NCBI GenBank assembly: GCA_036389335.1
Contig: DASVQC010000020.1
Span: 1 to 64,000, forward strand
Direction of reading: 5' to 3'
Origin: JAIVGV01 sp036389335
GTDB lineage: Bacteria > Acidobacteriota > Blastocatellia > Pyrinomonadales > Pyrinomonadaceae
DNA: 64,000 bases
The notes under the pieces were generated by a model. The model worked only from the letters and a program-made list of their open reading frames with translations. It did no database searches and was not told the DNA's origin. Below are positions 17,235 to 26,289 of the stretch, piece by piece. The position numbers and the translations under genes were made by a program. Each line of letters begins with the position of its first letter. Position 1 is the first letter of the stretch.

Positions 17235-18077
17235 ATGTCCCACCCGCCGAACCTCGTCTCCGCCTCGCCCTTCGCCGAAGAAGCGGTCTTGATGCTGCGC
17301 GCGCACGGGGGGAGGGCACGCGTCGAGGCGGTCGCCGAGCACGTCCTGCAAATCCCCTGCCCCGATCCCGCGACCGCCGCGCTGCTCGTCTCCTCCTTCG
17401 CCGACGACGACTGGCGACTCAGGCTCCGCGACGACCACGAGGTCGAGCTCGACTGCGACGACGACGAGTGCCGCCCGCTCGACGCGACCGACTTCGTCGT
17501 CTTCGACGTGGAGACGACGGGCTCGAAGATACCCCCGTCGCGGCTCGTCGAGATCGGCGCGTACCGCGTGAGCGGCGGTCGCATCGTCTCCGAGTTCACC
17601 TCGCTCGTCAACCCGCAGACGCCGATCCCGCCCTTCATCAGCTCGCTCACGGGCATCAGCGACGCGATGGTCGCCGCCGCGCCCGCCTTCGACGTGATCG
17701 CCGCCGAGCTGCTCGACTTCGTCGGCAAGTCAGTCCTCGTCGCGCACAACTCTTCGTTCGACGTGCGCTTCCTCAACTACGAGGTGGGCCGCGCCTACCC
17801 CGGTCGCAAGATGTGCAACGCCGAGATGTGCACCGTCTCGCTCTCGCGCCGCGTCGTGCCCGCGCTCGCCAACCACCGCCTGCACACCGTCGCCGCCCAC
17901 TTCGGCGTCTCGATCAGGAACCGCCACCGCGCGCCCGGCGACGCGCGCGCCACCGCCGAGGTCTTCATCCGCCTGCTCGACATGCTGCGCGACGAGGGCG
18001 TCGGCGACATCGCCGGCGCGCGCCGCTTCCGCGCCGAGCCCGAGCCCCGGACACAGGCCCGCGCGACGAACCGCTAG
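17235..18077 (+). CDS. DnaQ-family 3'-5' exonuclease
   Basis: The 280-residue product has an N-terminal domain of about 80 residues (winged-helix-like: EEAVLMLRAHGGRARVEAVA), then a DEDDh exonuclease domain. ExoI is DFVVFDVETTG, ExoII is VLVAHNSSFDVRFLN and ExoIII is HRAPGDARATAEVF (HxxxxD). It resembles the epsilon-like exonuclease fused to UvrC-type GIY-YIG domains, but no GIY-YIG domain follows. It could act as proofreading subunit or in repair. ATG 17235 was chosen because the extended -10 lies immediately upstream; the longer frame overlaps pyrE. It ends with a 4-nt convergent overlap with the DedA gene. Confidence 0.88.
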   Translation: MSHPPNLVSASPFAEEAVLMLRAHGGRARVEAVAEHVLQIPCPDPATAALLVSSFADDDWRLRLRDDHEVELDCDDDECRPLDATDFVVFDVETTGSKIPPSRLVEIGAYRVSGGRIVSEFTSLVNPQTPIPPFISSLTGISDAMVAAAPAFDVIAAELLDFVGKSVLVAHNSSFDVRFLNYEVGRAYPGRKMCNAEMCTVSLSRRVVPALANHRLHTVAAHFGVSIRNRHRAPGDARATAEVFIRLLDMLRDEGVGDIAGARRFRAEPEPRTQARATNR

Positions 18078-18697
18078 CCGCCCACCTCCGAGCCCTGCTC
18101 CCTGTTTTTGATCACGTTCCTGGCGGCGAAGAAGGCGACGGCGAGCGCGGCGAGGGCGAGCGCGGCGTAGGGGTAGTAGTGCGTGAAAATCTCTTTGGCG
18201 CGGTCGCCGTAGCGCGCGGCGAGGTAGCCCTCCGCGGCGAAGCGGGAGGCGCGACCGAGGAAGATCGCCGCCGCGAAGCGCGCGAGCGGGAAGCGGAAGA
18301 CGCCCGCCGAGACGACGAAGAGCTTGAACGGGAACGGCGGCGGCAAAAGCGACGCGACGACGACGGCGAGCACGTCGTAGCGCTCGATCAATTCTTTCAC
18401 CCGCCGCTGCCGCCGCTCGGAGAAGCGCGCGAGGGCGCTGCGGCCCGCGCGGCGCGAGATGCGGTAGAGGACGACGCAGCCGACGACGGAGCCCGCGGTC
18501 GCCGCCGCCGCGTAGAGCCACCAGTGCGCCGGGGTCTGGTGGGAGAGCAGCAGGGTGACGGCGTCCACGCCGCCGGGCATGGGCACGAACGTGGCGTCGA
18601 GCGCGGCGACGGCGAAGACGCCGAAGGCCCCGAGCGTGCCGAGGTAGGCGGCGATCTTGGCGAGCCCGCCCGCGATCTTGTGCCACAGCCACTTCAC
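18074..18697 (-). CDS. DedA/VTT-family membrane protein
   Basis: The 207-residue product (GTG start at 18697, with GGAAAGGA upstream) has several membrane spans and the family features. These are ALDATFVPMPGGVDAVTLLL near the N-terminus, a GSVVGCVVLYRISRRAG segment and LLPPPFPFKLFVVSAGVF, the proline-rich re-entrant motif of VTT/SNARE-associated proteins. Bacterial DedA proteins recycle lipid carriers such as undecaprenyl phosphate (UptA) or affect membrane potential; the substrate here is unknown. A second paralogue lies directly upstream, and uppS is nearby. The N-terminal extension in the longer open frame is not credible. Confidence 0.88.
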   Translation of the reverse strand: MKWLWHKIAGGLAKIAAYLGTLGAFGVFAVAALDATFVPMPGGVDAVTLLLSHQTPAHWWLYAAAATAGSVVGCVVLYRISRRAGRSALARFSERRQRRVKELIERYDVLAVVVASLLPPPFPFKLFVVSAGVFRFPLARFAAAIFLGRASRFAAEGYLAARYGDRAKEIFTHYYPYAALALAALAVAFFAARNVIKNREQGSEVGG

Positions 18698-18759
18698 CCG
18701 TAAGCAGTTCCTTTCCGAAACGAAGTCGGCGTGGCGCGCGCCGCCGCGCGCCGCGCGAG

Positions 18760-19428
18760 TCAGTCGCCGCCCGCGGCGTCGCCAGCCGCCGCGGGCGGCT
18801 CGCCCGCGTCGTCCAACTCTTTCCCGCCCCTGTGGGTGAAGGCGTAGATCGCGAGCCCGACGAGGCAAGCACCCACCACGCAGATGATGATGGCGTACCC
18901 GAACTCCTCCAAGAACCGGAGGACGATCTTGCCGTAGTAGATGGCGAGCACGCCTTCGACCAGATACCGGGTGGCGCGCGCGAGCATCACCGTCAGGATG
19001 AAGCGGCGGCGCGGGTATTCGAGCGCGCCCGCCGTGGCGACGAAGACCTTGAAGGGCATCGGCGGCGGCAGCAGCGCCGGGACGGCGACGGCGAGGAAGC
19101 CGAAGCGCGCGTAGGCGCGCTCGACGCGGTCGATGTGGCTCTGGCGGAAGCGGCGGTGCAGCACGGCCTGCCCCCCGCGGCGCATGATCTCGTAGAGGAC
19201 GACGCAGCCGATGACCGAGCCGAGCGCGGCGGCGAAGGGGAAGACGTAGATGGCCTTCGGATCGTCGAGGCAGCGCATCACCACGAGGTAGTCGTTGATT
19301 TCGGGGAGCGAGAGGAGCGAAGAGTCCAGCGCGCCGATCAGGATCATCAGCGGGGCGGCGACGTAGAGAGGGACGCCGAGGACGTAGGCCTTCAGGTGCC
19401 GCGCTGCGTGGTGGAGCCAGTCGAACAT
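18760..19428 (-). CDS. DedA/VTT-family membrane protein (paralogue)
   Basis: A 222-residue multi-span protein sharing the pattern of its downstream neighbour: LIGALDSSLLSLPEINDYL, then GSVIGCVVLYEIMRRGG and LLPPPMPFKVFVATAGALEYP. The start is ATG 19428; the in-frame codons before it belong to a GTGACAG repeat. The two genes are 62 bp apart on one strand, probably one operon arising by tandem duplication. The C-terminus ends in an Ala/Gly/Asp-rich tail. Functionally a lipid flippase/recycling role is the best guess from family knowledge. Confidence 0.88.
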   Translation of the reverse strand: MFDWLHHAARHLKAYVLGVPLYVAAPLMILIGALDSSLLSLPEINDYLVVMRCLDDPKAIYVFPFAAALGSVIGCVVLYEIMRRGGQAVLHRRFRQSHIDRVERAYARFGFLAVAVPALLPPPMPFKVFVATAGALEYPRRRFILTVMLARATRYLVEGVLAIYYGKIVLRFLEEFGYAIIICVVGACLVGLAIYAFTHRGGKELDDAGEPPAAAGDAAGGD

Positions 19429-19431
19429 GAA

Positions 19432-19580
19432 AGCCGTAAACCGTGACAAGTGACAGGTGACAAGGGAGTACTGAGTGCTGAGTACTGAGTACTGAGTTCA
19501 GGCAATTCTTTCCTCAGTACTCAGTACTCAGCACTCAGTACTTCTGACCTGTCACCCGTCACGGTTTACTTGTCACGGTC
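19432..19580. repeat. Nested heptad inverted repeats (GTGACAG outside, ACTGAGT inside)
   Basis: The outer arms are CCGTGACAAGTGACAGGTGA and its complement near the right end. The inner arms are AGTACTGAGTGCTGAGTACT and its complement. Two different 7-nt units are nested in one palindrome, so the architecture does not depend on the unit sequence. Confidence 0.85.
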
Positions 19581-20459
19581 TTATTTGGCGGGCGCGAAGA
19601 TCGAGGGCGAGTCGTAGGTGACGCCGAAGGTGACGCCGGTGCGCGGGCTCAGGTTGTTGAGCCCTTTGATCCCGGCGAAGTCGAAGCGCAGGCCGGAGGC
19701 TTTGACCTGCAGGCCGAGTCGCGCCTCCGAGTTCCCCTCCGTGCCGACGGGCGCGCCGCCCGAGCGCGTGTTGGCACGACCGTTGACCTCTGCGGCGAGG
19801 TTCACCTGCTTGTTGATGCGGTAGATTCCGCCGACGCCGTAGAGCAGCACGTCGTTCTGCGTGAAGAGCCGCGTCGGCGCGGTCAGGATGCCGATGCCGA
19901 GGTTGCCGAAGAGGTTGAGCCGGTCGTCGCGCCCGAATTTCTTGCCCGCGAGGATCAGGCCGAAGGCGTTGGTCTGGTTGACGCCGATGCCGCGCGCCTC
20001 GTTCGAGTTCGGCAGATCGACGCCGAACTTGAAGCCGAGCGACGGGCCGCGCCTCGTCTCGGCGCGCAGCTTGATCTTGGTGGCGAGCCGGAAGTCGCCC
20101 ACGTCGTTGGTGCTGCCGCCCGCGAAGCCGCGCGGGATGGGCGGCGCGGGCGTCGCCGAGTTGACGCTCAGGAAGTTCTGGATGACGCCCTCGATCTGGA
20201 ACTCGACGTTGGGCGCGAGGCCGACGTTGACGCCGACGACGCCGACGCGCGTCAGATCGCCCCGCAGGCCCGAGGCCGGGAGCTTCACGTCCTGCATGAA
20301 ATCGACGCCCAGTTGGAGGCGCACCGATCCGGGCGGGATGATGTCCACGTCCTCCGTGATGAGCGGTCGCTGCTGCGCGGCGGCGGCCCCGCAGAGGCAG
20401 AGCGCGAACAGGGCCGCGAGGCCGGGGCGCGTGAGAGCTTGAAGGCGTGTGGTCATCAT
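19581..20459 (-). CDS. Predicted outer-membrane beta-barrel protein
   Basis: Starts at ATG 20459 and gives 292 residues. A signal peptide (RPGLAALFALCLCGAAAAQQ) comes first. Alternating-hydrophobic strands then run to the end: RLQLGVDFMQD, GVVGVNVGLAPNVEFQIEG, LGFKFGVDLPNSNEARG, LNLFGNLGIGIL, LRFDFAGIKGLNN and a last strand GVTFGVTYDS. The pattern fits a porin-like or MetA-pathway/transporter-like barrel of about 12-14 strands; no named family is certain. The gene stands alone between repeats. Confidence 0.65.
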   Translation of the reverse strand: MMTTRLQALTRPGLAALFALCLCGAAAAQQRPLITEDVDIIPPGSVRLQLGVDFMQDVKLPASGLRGDLTRVGVVGVNVGLAPNVEFQIEGVIQNFLSVNSATPAPPIPRGFAGGSTNDVGDFRLATKIKLRAETRRGPSLGFKFGVDLPNSNEARGIGVNQTNAFGLILAGKKFGRDDRLNLFGNLGIGILTAPTRLFTQNDVLLYGVGGIYRINKQVNLAAEVNGRANTRSGGAPVGTEGNSEARLGLQVKASGLRFDFAGIKGLNNLSPRTGVTFGVTYDSPSIFAPAK

Positions 20460-20974
20460 CCGTGAATGGCGGGCGGCGCAGCCGCGCTGACGATACATCT
20501 TTCGGGTTACACTTGCCCCGCTTCGCACGCCGGATTGTAGTTGCCGCCCGGCGCGAGCGTCAACCCTTAAGAATTTTTGGTCGTGTCCTAATTTGATTTT
20601 TCTCTGTGCCCCCTCTGTGTCCTCTGTGCCTCTGTGGTGAGTGCTTATGATTCTTACCTCACCACAGAGGCACAGAGATCACGGAGGGGGCACAGAGTAG
20701 AATTTAAATCAGAACAATACCGAATTTTTGGTCGCGAGTAAGTTGGGTTTAGGGCCGAGATGCAGGACTCACCGCAAAGGCGCGTGGAAGTCGCCGGGGC
20801 GCAGAGAGGAAATTGTTTTCCTCCGCGTTAACTCTGCCCTCTCCGCGCCTCCGCGGTAAGGCCGCCTTCCGCCACACACTAGATCGAACGGATCGACTGG
20901 CGGAATTTTTTTGGAAGAAACTCCCGCGCGCGCCCGTCTTAACGTCCGTAGCGGTTGAAAGCGCGGAGGGGCTT
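20460..20974. repeat. Spacer with CTCTGTG-family inverted repeat and sigma-gene leader
   Basis: The main element is at about 20595-20700 (CCTCTGTGCCTCTGTGGTGA facing CTCACCACAGAGGCACAGAG), bordered by TTTGATTTTT and its complement AAATCAGA. A second, GC-richer palindrome with CTCCGCG units lies near 20765-20870. The region 20880-20970 should hold the promoter of the sigma gene. Confidence 0.75.
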
Positions 20975-21565
20975 ATGGAGCAGGTCGCCGTGGTGACTGA
21001 GGAGCGGGGCGGCGCGGGACTCGTCGAGTCGTGCCAGCGGGGCGACCGCGAGGCGTTCCGCCTGCTCTTCGAGTGCCACAAGGACAAGGTCTACTCCGTC
21101 GCGCTCTACTTCTTCGGAGGCGACGAGGCCGTCGCCTCCGACGTGACGCAGCAGGTCTTCCTCAAGCTCTTCACGCGCATCGCGCAGTTCCGCCGCGAGG
21201 CGGAGTTCTCCACGTGGCTCTACCGCCTGACGACCAACGCCTGCATCGACGAGCAGCGGCGGCGGCGGAGATTCGATCCGCTCGGCGACGAACCCGCGCC
21301 CGCGCGCGCTTTCTCTCGCGGCTCGGCGGAGGACGGGGTCGCGCGGCGCGAGGTGCGCGACGAGTTGCAGGGGGCGATAGCCGCGCTCAAGCCGAAGCTG
21401 CGGATCGCGATCCTCCTGAAGTATTTCGAGGAGCTGTCCTACGCCGAGATCGCCGACGCGCTCGGCTGCTCGCAGGGCACGGTCGCCTCGCGCATCAACC
21501 GCGGGCACAAGATTCTGGCGCGCAGGCTCGGGCACTTGCGCGGTTCGCTCTTCGGGGGTGAGTGA
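20975..21565 (+). CDS. ECF-type RNA polymerase sigma factor
   Basis: The 196-residue product starts at ATG 20975 behind GGAGG. Region 2 shows CQRGDREAFRLLFECHKDKV and DEAVASDVTQQVFLKLFTRI. The tail of region 2 is WLYRLTTNACIDEQRRRRRF, and region 4 shows LRIAILLKYFEELSYAEIAD with an HTH (GCSQGTVASRINRGHKIL). This is a two-domain extracytoplasmic-function sigma factor. It overlaps by 4 nt (GTGA) a membrane-bound zinc-finger protein, so it is probably held inactive by that neighbour until an envelope signal arrives. Confidence 0.94.
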   Translation: MEQVAVVTEERGGAGLVESCQRGDREAFRLLFECHKDKVYSVALYFFGGDEAVASDVTQQVFLKLFTRIAQFRREAEFSTWLYRLTTNACIDEQRRRRRFDPLGDEPAPARAFSRGSAEDGVARREVRDELQGAIAALKPKLRIAILLKYFEELSYAEIADALGCSQGTVASRINRGHKILARRLGHLRGSLFGGE

Positions 21566-22755
21566 AGATGTTCGCACGCCACGTCGCCGCAAAACTTTCT
21601 TCCTACGCGCACGGCGAGCTTCCCGCCGCGGAGTCGGCGCGCGTCGCCGGGCATCTCGCGTCCTGCGCTCGCTGCCGCGGCGGGTTCGAAGAGATCAAGC
21701 TCGGCATCCGCCTCGTCGAGAGCCTGCCGCCGCGCCCCGCGCCCGCCGCGCTGTGGGGCGAGCTCGAAGCCGCGCTCGGCGCGCGCCCGGCGGCGCGCGC
21801 CGGCACGAGGGGAGGCGGGCTCGCGGGCGCGCGTCATGCTCCGTGGCTCGCGGGCTGGCGGCGCGCGGCAGTCGCCTGTTCCCTCTTCGTTCTCGCCGCG
21901 GTCGTCTGCGGCGTCGTCTGGGTGTACCGCGGCTCGACGCGGACGAGTTGGGAGGTGGCGAGTCTGGCGGGCGCGCCGCAGGTGGCGAGCGCGCGCGTCG
22001 GCAAGGGCGCGCGGCTCGCCGTCGGCGAGTGGCTGGAGACCGACGCCGACTCGCGCGCCGCGTTGAGCGTCGCCAACATCGGGCAGATCGAAGTCGATCC
22101 CGGCACGCGCCTGCGCCTCGTCTCGACGAAGCTGACCGAGCACCGCATCGAGCTGGCGCACGGGCGTCTGAGCGCGCGCATCTGGGCCCCGCCGCGCCTC
22201 TTCTTCGTGGACACGCCCTCGGCGGTCGCCGCCGATCTGGGCTGCGCCTACACGCTCGAAGTGGACGACGTGGGGCGCAGCCTGCTCCGCGTCACTTCGG
22301 GCTGGGTCGCGCTCGAAGCGAAGGGGCGCGAGTCGATGGTCCCGGCGGGCGCGACGTGCGCGACGCGGCCCGGCGCGGCCCCCGGCACGCCCTACTTCGC
22401 CGACGCGACAGCGCCCTTCGTCGAAGCCCTCTCGCGTTTCGATTTCGACGGGGGCGGCGCGGACGCGCTCTCAAGCCTGCTCAAAGAAGCGCGCCCGCGC
22501 GACACGCTGACGCTCTGGCACCTGCTCTCGCGCACGTCGGGCGACGACCGCGCGCGCGTCTATGATAAGCTCCGGCAACTCGCGCCGCCGCCCGCGTCAG
22601 TCACGCGCGAAGGCGCGCTCTCGCTCGACCGCCGGACGCTCGACGCGTGGAAGGGCGCGCTCGAATCGAACTGCTTCGACGTGAAATGCGGTTACGCGCG
22701 GGGGGCTTGGCGCAACGTCAAGTCGTGGCTTGCGCGCCACTGCCCCATCCCGTAA
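21562..22755 (+). CDS. Anti-sigma factor with zinc-finger and FecR-like domains
   Basis: The 397-residue product opens with the anti-sigma zinc-binding pattern: HVAAKLSSYAHGELPAAE, then the HxxxCxxC site GHLASCARC. A membrane span (AAVACSLFVLAAVVCGVVW) lies near residue 110-130. The external part contains a FecR-like region (EVDPGTRLRLVSTK, RIELAHGRLSARIWAPPRLF, VDTPSAVAADLGCAYTL). It overlaps the sigma gene stop, so the pair is coupled. The FecR-like part could sense an envelope ligand. Two Cys near the C-terminus (NCFDVKCG) might form a disulfide outside the membrane. Confidence 0.85.
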   Translation: MKMFARHVAAKLSSYAHGELPAAESARVAGHLASCARCRGGFEEIKLGIRLVESLPPRPAPAALWGELEAALGARPAARAGTRGGGLAGARHAPWLAGWRRAAVACSLFVLAAVVCGVVWVYRGSTRTSWEVASLAGAPQVASARVGKGARLAVGEWLETDADSRAALSVANIGQIEVDPGTRLRLVSTKLTEHRIELAHGRLSARIWAPPRLFFVDTPSAVAADLGCAYTLEVDDVGRSLLRVTSGWVALEAKGRESMVPAGATCATRPGAAPGTPYFADATAPFVEALSRFDFDGGGADALSSLLKEARPRDTLTLWHLLSRTSGDDRARVYDKLRQLAPPPASVTREGALSLDRRTLDAWKGALESNCFDVKCGYARGAWRNVKSWLARHCPIP

Positions 22756-22810
22756 AAATTGCGCGCTGGCTATCATCGCAGTCGTCCGTCAACCTCCGGG
22801 GGGGTGATGA

Positions 22811-23284
22811 GTGGTACGCAGGATTCTCAAGTGGCTGGCCGTCGTCGTCGCCGTCGTCTTCGTCTGCATCCAGTTCGTGCGCCCGCGGATGACGAACGCG
22901 GCAATCGACGGGTCGCGCACCGTGGGCGCGCGGCTGCGCGTCACGCCGGAAGTCGGCAACATCCTCGCGCGCTCCTGCAACGACTGCCACTCGCAGCAGA
23001 CGCGCTTCCCGTGGTACAGCCGCGTCGCCCCCGTCTCGTGGCTGCTCGACGACCACATCCGCGAGGGGCGCGAGCACCTGAACTTCTCCGACTGGGCCGC
23101 CTACGACGCCGAAGAGCAAGACCTGCTCCTCCAAAACACCTGCCGCCTCGCCCGCCGCGGCGCGATGCCCATCCCCTCCTACCTCTACATCCACCGCGAC
23201 GCCAAGCTCTCGGAAGCGGACGTCAAGACGCTCTGCGACTGGACGAACGCCGAGCGCGAACGACTCGGGGCGAAGCAGGAATGA
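22811..23284 (+). CDS. Haem-binding domain protein (single CxxCH, membrane-anchored)
   Basis: The 157-residue product starts at GTG 22811. An N-terminal membrane anchor (ILKWLAVVVAVVFVCIQFV) comes first, then ILARSCNDCHSQQTRFPWYS with a CNDCH haem-attachment site. The pattern SHP-like HSQQTRFPWY...VAPVSWLLDDHIREGR is that of the 'Haem_bd' family. It probably sits on the periplasmic side of the inner membrane and carries one c-type haem. It follows the sigma/anti-sigma pair by 55 bp and may share their transcript; a link to redox stress is only inference. Confidence 0.85.
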   Translation: MVRRILKWLAVVVAVVFVCIQFVRPRMTNAAIDGSRTVGARLRVTPEVGNILARSCNDCHSQQTRFPWYSRVAPVSWLLDDHIREGREHLNFSDWAAYDAEEQDLLLQNTCRLARRGAMPIPSYLYIHRDAKLSEADVKTLCDWTNAERERLGAKQE

Positions 23285-23339
23285 TGAACGACGAACGATG
23301 AAGTTGAAGGCAGCCTGCCTTTCGTTAGTCATTCAAGTG

Positions 23340-23462
23340 GTGTCCTGATTTGATTTTCCTCCGCGCCCGCTCCGTGATCTCTATGCCTCCGTGGTGAGTG
23401 CTTAATGTCCATACCTCACCACGGAGGCACGGAGGACGCGGAGGGGGCACAGAGAAAAGCCG
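23340..23462. repeat. CTCTGTG/CCTCCGTGGTGAG-family inverted repeat
   Basis: Same element type as at 3.7, 12.0, 20.6 and 40.1 kb: TCTATGCCTCCGTGGTGAGT faces CTCACCACGGAGGCACGGAG, bordered by TTTGATTTT on the left and a degenerate complement on the right. It fills the gap ahead of the penicillin-acylase-type gene. Confidence 0.8.
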
Positions 23463-23575
23463 AAACTAGGCCGCTACTTGTCATTCAGCATTCCTACTTC
23501 ATACTCCTCTCCGTGTGTTACCATCGCGCCCGCAGTTCACATCCCGCGCTCCCGTTTCCACGTCAGGCGAAACCG

Positions 23576-26086
23576 ATGAAAAGACTGATCCCGCTCTGCG
23601 CGCTGTGGCTCTCAGCCGCGCTCCTCTGCCCCGCGCCGCGCCTTGCGAAGGTGAGCGCGCAGGCCGCGCCCGCCGCCCCGCCGCAGGCACGGGCGCTCTC
23701 CGTCGCGGGCCTGCGCGCGCCCGTGCGCGTCACGCGCGACGAGCGCGGCATCCCGCACATCGAGGCGGCGAACGACGACGACCTCTACTTCGCGCAAGGG
23801 TACGCGACCGCTCAGGATCGGCTCTGGCAGATGGACTTGCTGCGGCGCACGGCGCGCGGCGAGCTGTCGGAAATCTTCGGTCGCGCCGCGCTCGAAGCCG
23901 ACAAGCTCCACCGCACCTACGGCTTCGCGCAGCTCTCCGAGAGCCTCGTCGCCAAGGCGACGGCGCGCACGCGCGCCGTGCTCGAAGCCTACGCGCGCGG
24001 CGTCAACGCCTACGCCGACTCGCTCGACGGCACGGCGGGCAAGCAGCTCCCGCGCGAGTTTCAGCTCCTCCAGTACAAGCCGCGCCCGTGGCGGCCCGCC
24101 GACTCGGTCGTCATCGGCAAGAACTTCGCCGAGGCGCTTTCGACCACGTGGCAGACCGACCTCTCGCGCGCCGCCCTCGCAGACCTCCCGCCCGAACGCC
24201 GCGCCGAGCTGATGCCCGACTCGTCGCCGCTCGACGTGCTCGTCGTCGGCTCGGACGACGCCGGGAAGAAGCCGACGAACGTGAAGCCCGCGCCGTCAAG
24301 CGACGAGCGGAAGGAGACCGCGCGAGTCGCTCCCGCGTCCGGCGGAGCGGAGACGACTCAGGCGGCGGGTGCGGAAGTTCTGAACGAAGCCGCGCGGATG
24401 TTCGCGGCGTCGCGCGAGTCGCTGGAGCGCGTGGGGCTTTACATGGGCGGGCGCGCGGCGAGCAACAACTGGGTGGCGTCGGGCAAGCGCACCGCTTCGG
24501 GCAAGCCGCTGCTCGCCAACGACCCGCACCTCGCGCCGTCCGCGCCCTCGATCTGGCACATGGCGCACCTGAAGGCCCCCGGCGTTGACGTGGCGGGCGT
24601 GACCGCGCCCGGCGCGCCCGGCGTCATCATCGGCCACAACGAACGGATCGCGTGGGGCGTGACCAACCTCGGCCCCGACGTGCAGGACTTGTACGCCGAA
24701 AAGTTCAGCGCGGAGCGGCCCGGTTTCTACTCGACGCCGACCGGCTTGCAAGAAGCGGCGGTGCGGCGCGAAGAGATCAAGGTGCGCAAGAGCGCCACGG
24801 GCAGCGTCGCCGACGCCGAGGTGGTCGCGCACGACGTGACCGTGACGCGGCACGGCCCCGTCATCGTCGAGCGCGGCGGCGCGCGCTACGCCTTGCGCTG
24901 GACGGCGCTCGACGCGAACGCGGACGAGTTCGAGTCGTTCTACAAGCTCAACCGCGCGCGCGACTGGGACGAGTTCCGCGCCGCGCTCGCCGACTACCGC
25001 GGCCCCACGCAGAACTTCGTCTACGCCGACGCGCGCGGGCACATCGGCTACTACGGCGCGGGCGTCGTCCCCGTCCGCAGGTCGGGCGACGGGAGCACGC
25101 CTTACGACGGCTCGACCGACGCGGGCGAGTGGGCGCGCTTCATCCCCTTCGACGAGCTGCCGCACGTCTACGATCCGCCCTCCGGCCTCATCGTCACGGC
25201 GAACGCGCGCGTCGTCGGTCGCAGCTACCCGCACTTCCTCACGCACGAGTGGGCCGACGCCTACCGCGCCCGCCGCATCTACGATCTGCTCAAGGACAAA
25301 CAGAGGCTGACCGCCGAAGACTTCCGCGCCGTGCAGGGCGACACCTACTCGATCGGCGGCGTGGCCTTCGCCCGCGCGGCGGCGCAACTCCTGCGCGGCG
25401 GCGCGGCCCCCGCCGGCCCGGACGAAGACAAGTCGGTCGCGTCGGCAGCCGCGCTCGAAGGGTGGGACGGGCGGGTCGTGCCCGACTCGCGCGTCGCGCC
25501 GCTCGTCGCCGAGATGCGTACGGCGTTCCGCCGCCGCGTCCTCGTGGCCGCCGTCGGCGCGGAGCGCGCGACGCAGTTCCGCTGGTCGGGCGGCGCTTTC
25601 GACCGCTTCGCCGCCGAGCGCCCCGCCGTCTGGCTGCCGAAGGAGTTCAAGGACTACGCCGGGCTGATGCGCGCGACGCTTAGCGACGCGCGCGCCGCGC
25701 TCACGGCGCGGCTCGGCGCGGACGAGTCGCAGTGGACGTGGGGGCGCTACACGCAGGCGCGCTTCCCGCACCCGCTAGCAAGCGTGCCGCTCGTCGGCCA
25801 GCAGTTCCTCGTCGCGCCGTTCCCGCAGGGCGGGAGCAGCGGCGCGGCGGGCGCGACGCCGAACGTCGGCGCGGCGGTCTCGATGCGCCTCATCGCCGAC
25901 ACCTCGGACTGGGACAAGACGCAGCACGGCATCGCGCTCGGCGAGTCGGGCGACCCGGCGAGCCCGCACTGGTCCGATCAGCTCGCGGACTGGAAGGCCG
26001 CCGCGCCGCGCGCCTTCCCCTTCACGGCGCGCGCGGTGGCGGCGAAGGCGGCGGAGGTCTGGGAGCTGAAGCCCGCGGCGCGGTGA
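23576..26086 (+). CDS. Penicillin acylase-family Ntn hydrolase
   Basis: An 836-residue secreted precursor of the penicillin acylase (peptidase S45) family, which hydrolyses amide bonds of penicillins, acyl-homoserine lactones or similar acylated substrates. A signal peptide ends near SAQA. The alpha part has VTRDERGIPHIEA, YFAQGYATAQDRLWQMDLLRR and ELSEIFG. After a low-complexity linker the beta chain begins at RAASNNWV; Ser296 is the expected autocatalytic nucleophile, and NDPHLAPSAPSIWH follows. HNERIAWGVTNLGPDVQDLY and NFVYADARGHIGYYGAG are further signatures. The start was moved from the upstream repeat to ATG 23576. The substrate cannot be told from sequence. Confidence 0.93.
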   Translation: MKRLIPLCALWLSAALLCPAPRLAKVSAQAAPAAPPQARALSVAGLRAPVRVTRDERGIPHIEAANDDDLYFAQGYATAQDRLWQMDLLRRTARGELSEIFGRAALEADKLHRTYGFAQLSESLVAKATARTRAVLEAYARGVNAYADSLDGTAGKQLPREFQLLQYKPRPWRPADSVVIGKNFAEALSTTWQTDLSRAALADLPPERRAELMPDSSPLDVLVVGSDDAGKKPTNVKPAPSSDERKETARVAPASGGAETTQAAGAEVLNEAARMFAASRESLERVGLYMGGRAASNNWVASGKRTASGKPLLANDPHLAPSAPSIWHMAHLKAPGVDVAGVTAPGAPGVIIGHNERIAWGVTNLGPDVQDLYAEKFSAERPGFYSTPTGLQEAAVRREEIKVRKSATGSVADAEVVAHDVTVTRHGPVIVERGGARYALRWTALDANADEFESFYKLNRARDWDEFRAALADYRGPTQNFVYADARGHIGYYGAGVVPVRRSGDGSTPYDGSTDAGEWARFIPFDELPHVYDPPSGLIVTANARVVGRSYPHFLTHEWADAYRARRIYDLLKDKQRLTAEDFRAVQGDTYSIGGVAFARAAAQLLRGGAAPAGPDEDKSVASAAALEGWDGRVVPDSRVAPLVAEMRTAFRRRVLVAAVGAERATQFRWSGGAFDRFAAERPAVWLPKEFKDYAGLMRATLSDARAALTARLGADESQWTWGRYTQARFPHPLASVPLVGQQFLVAPFPQGGSSGAAGATPNVGAAVSMRLIADTSDWDKTQHGIALGESGDPASPHWSDQLADWKAAAPRAFPFTARAVAAKAAEVWELKPAAR

Positions 26087-26210
26087 TGAAATGACGCGCC
26101 GCGAACATCTGTAGGGGCCGGGCTCGTCCCCGCCCGGCGCGCGCAGGGCTCCTCCCCGCCCCTGCCGACTTCAAGCGCCGGTCGCGCTCAATCGCATTTC
26201 GCTATCGGTA

Positions 26211-26260
26211 AAAAAAGAAAGCCCGCGCCGTGATCGATCACGGCGCGGGCTTTCTCTTAT
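26211..26260. terminator. Bidirectional terminator, 15-bp perfect palindrome
   Basis: 26221-26250 reads GCCCGCGCCGTGATC and its exact complement, preceded by an A-rich tract (26211-26220) and followed by TTTCTCTT. It lies between the convergent acylase and beta-barrel genes, and the symmetric A/T flanks suit termination in both directions. Confidence 0.85.
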
Positions 26261-26289
26261 GGGGCAAGCTTCGGGCTTGCCGGTTGACC

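Noticed and set aside
20583..20715. Insertion-sequence ends
   Set aside because: The inverted arms are close together with no transposase between them and recur with the same short spacing elsewhere, so they are small repeat elements.
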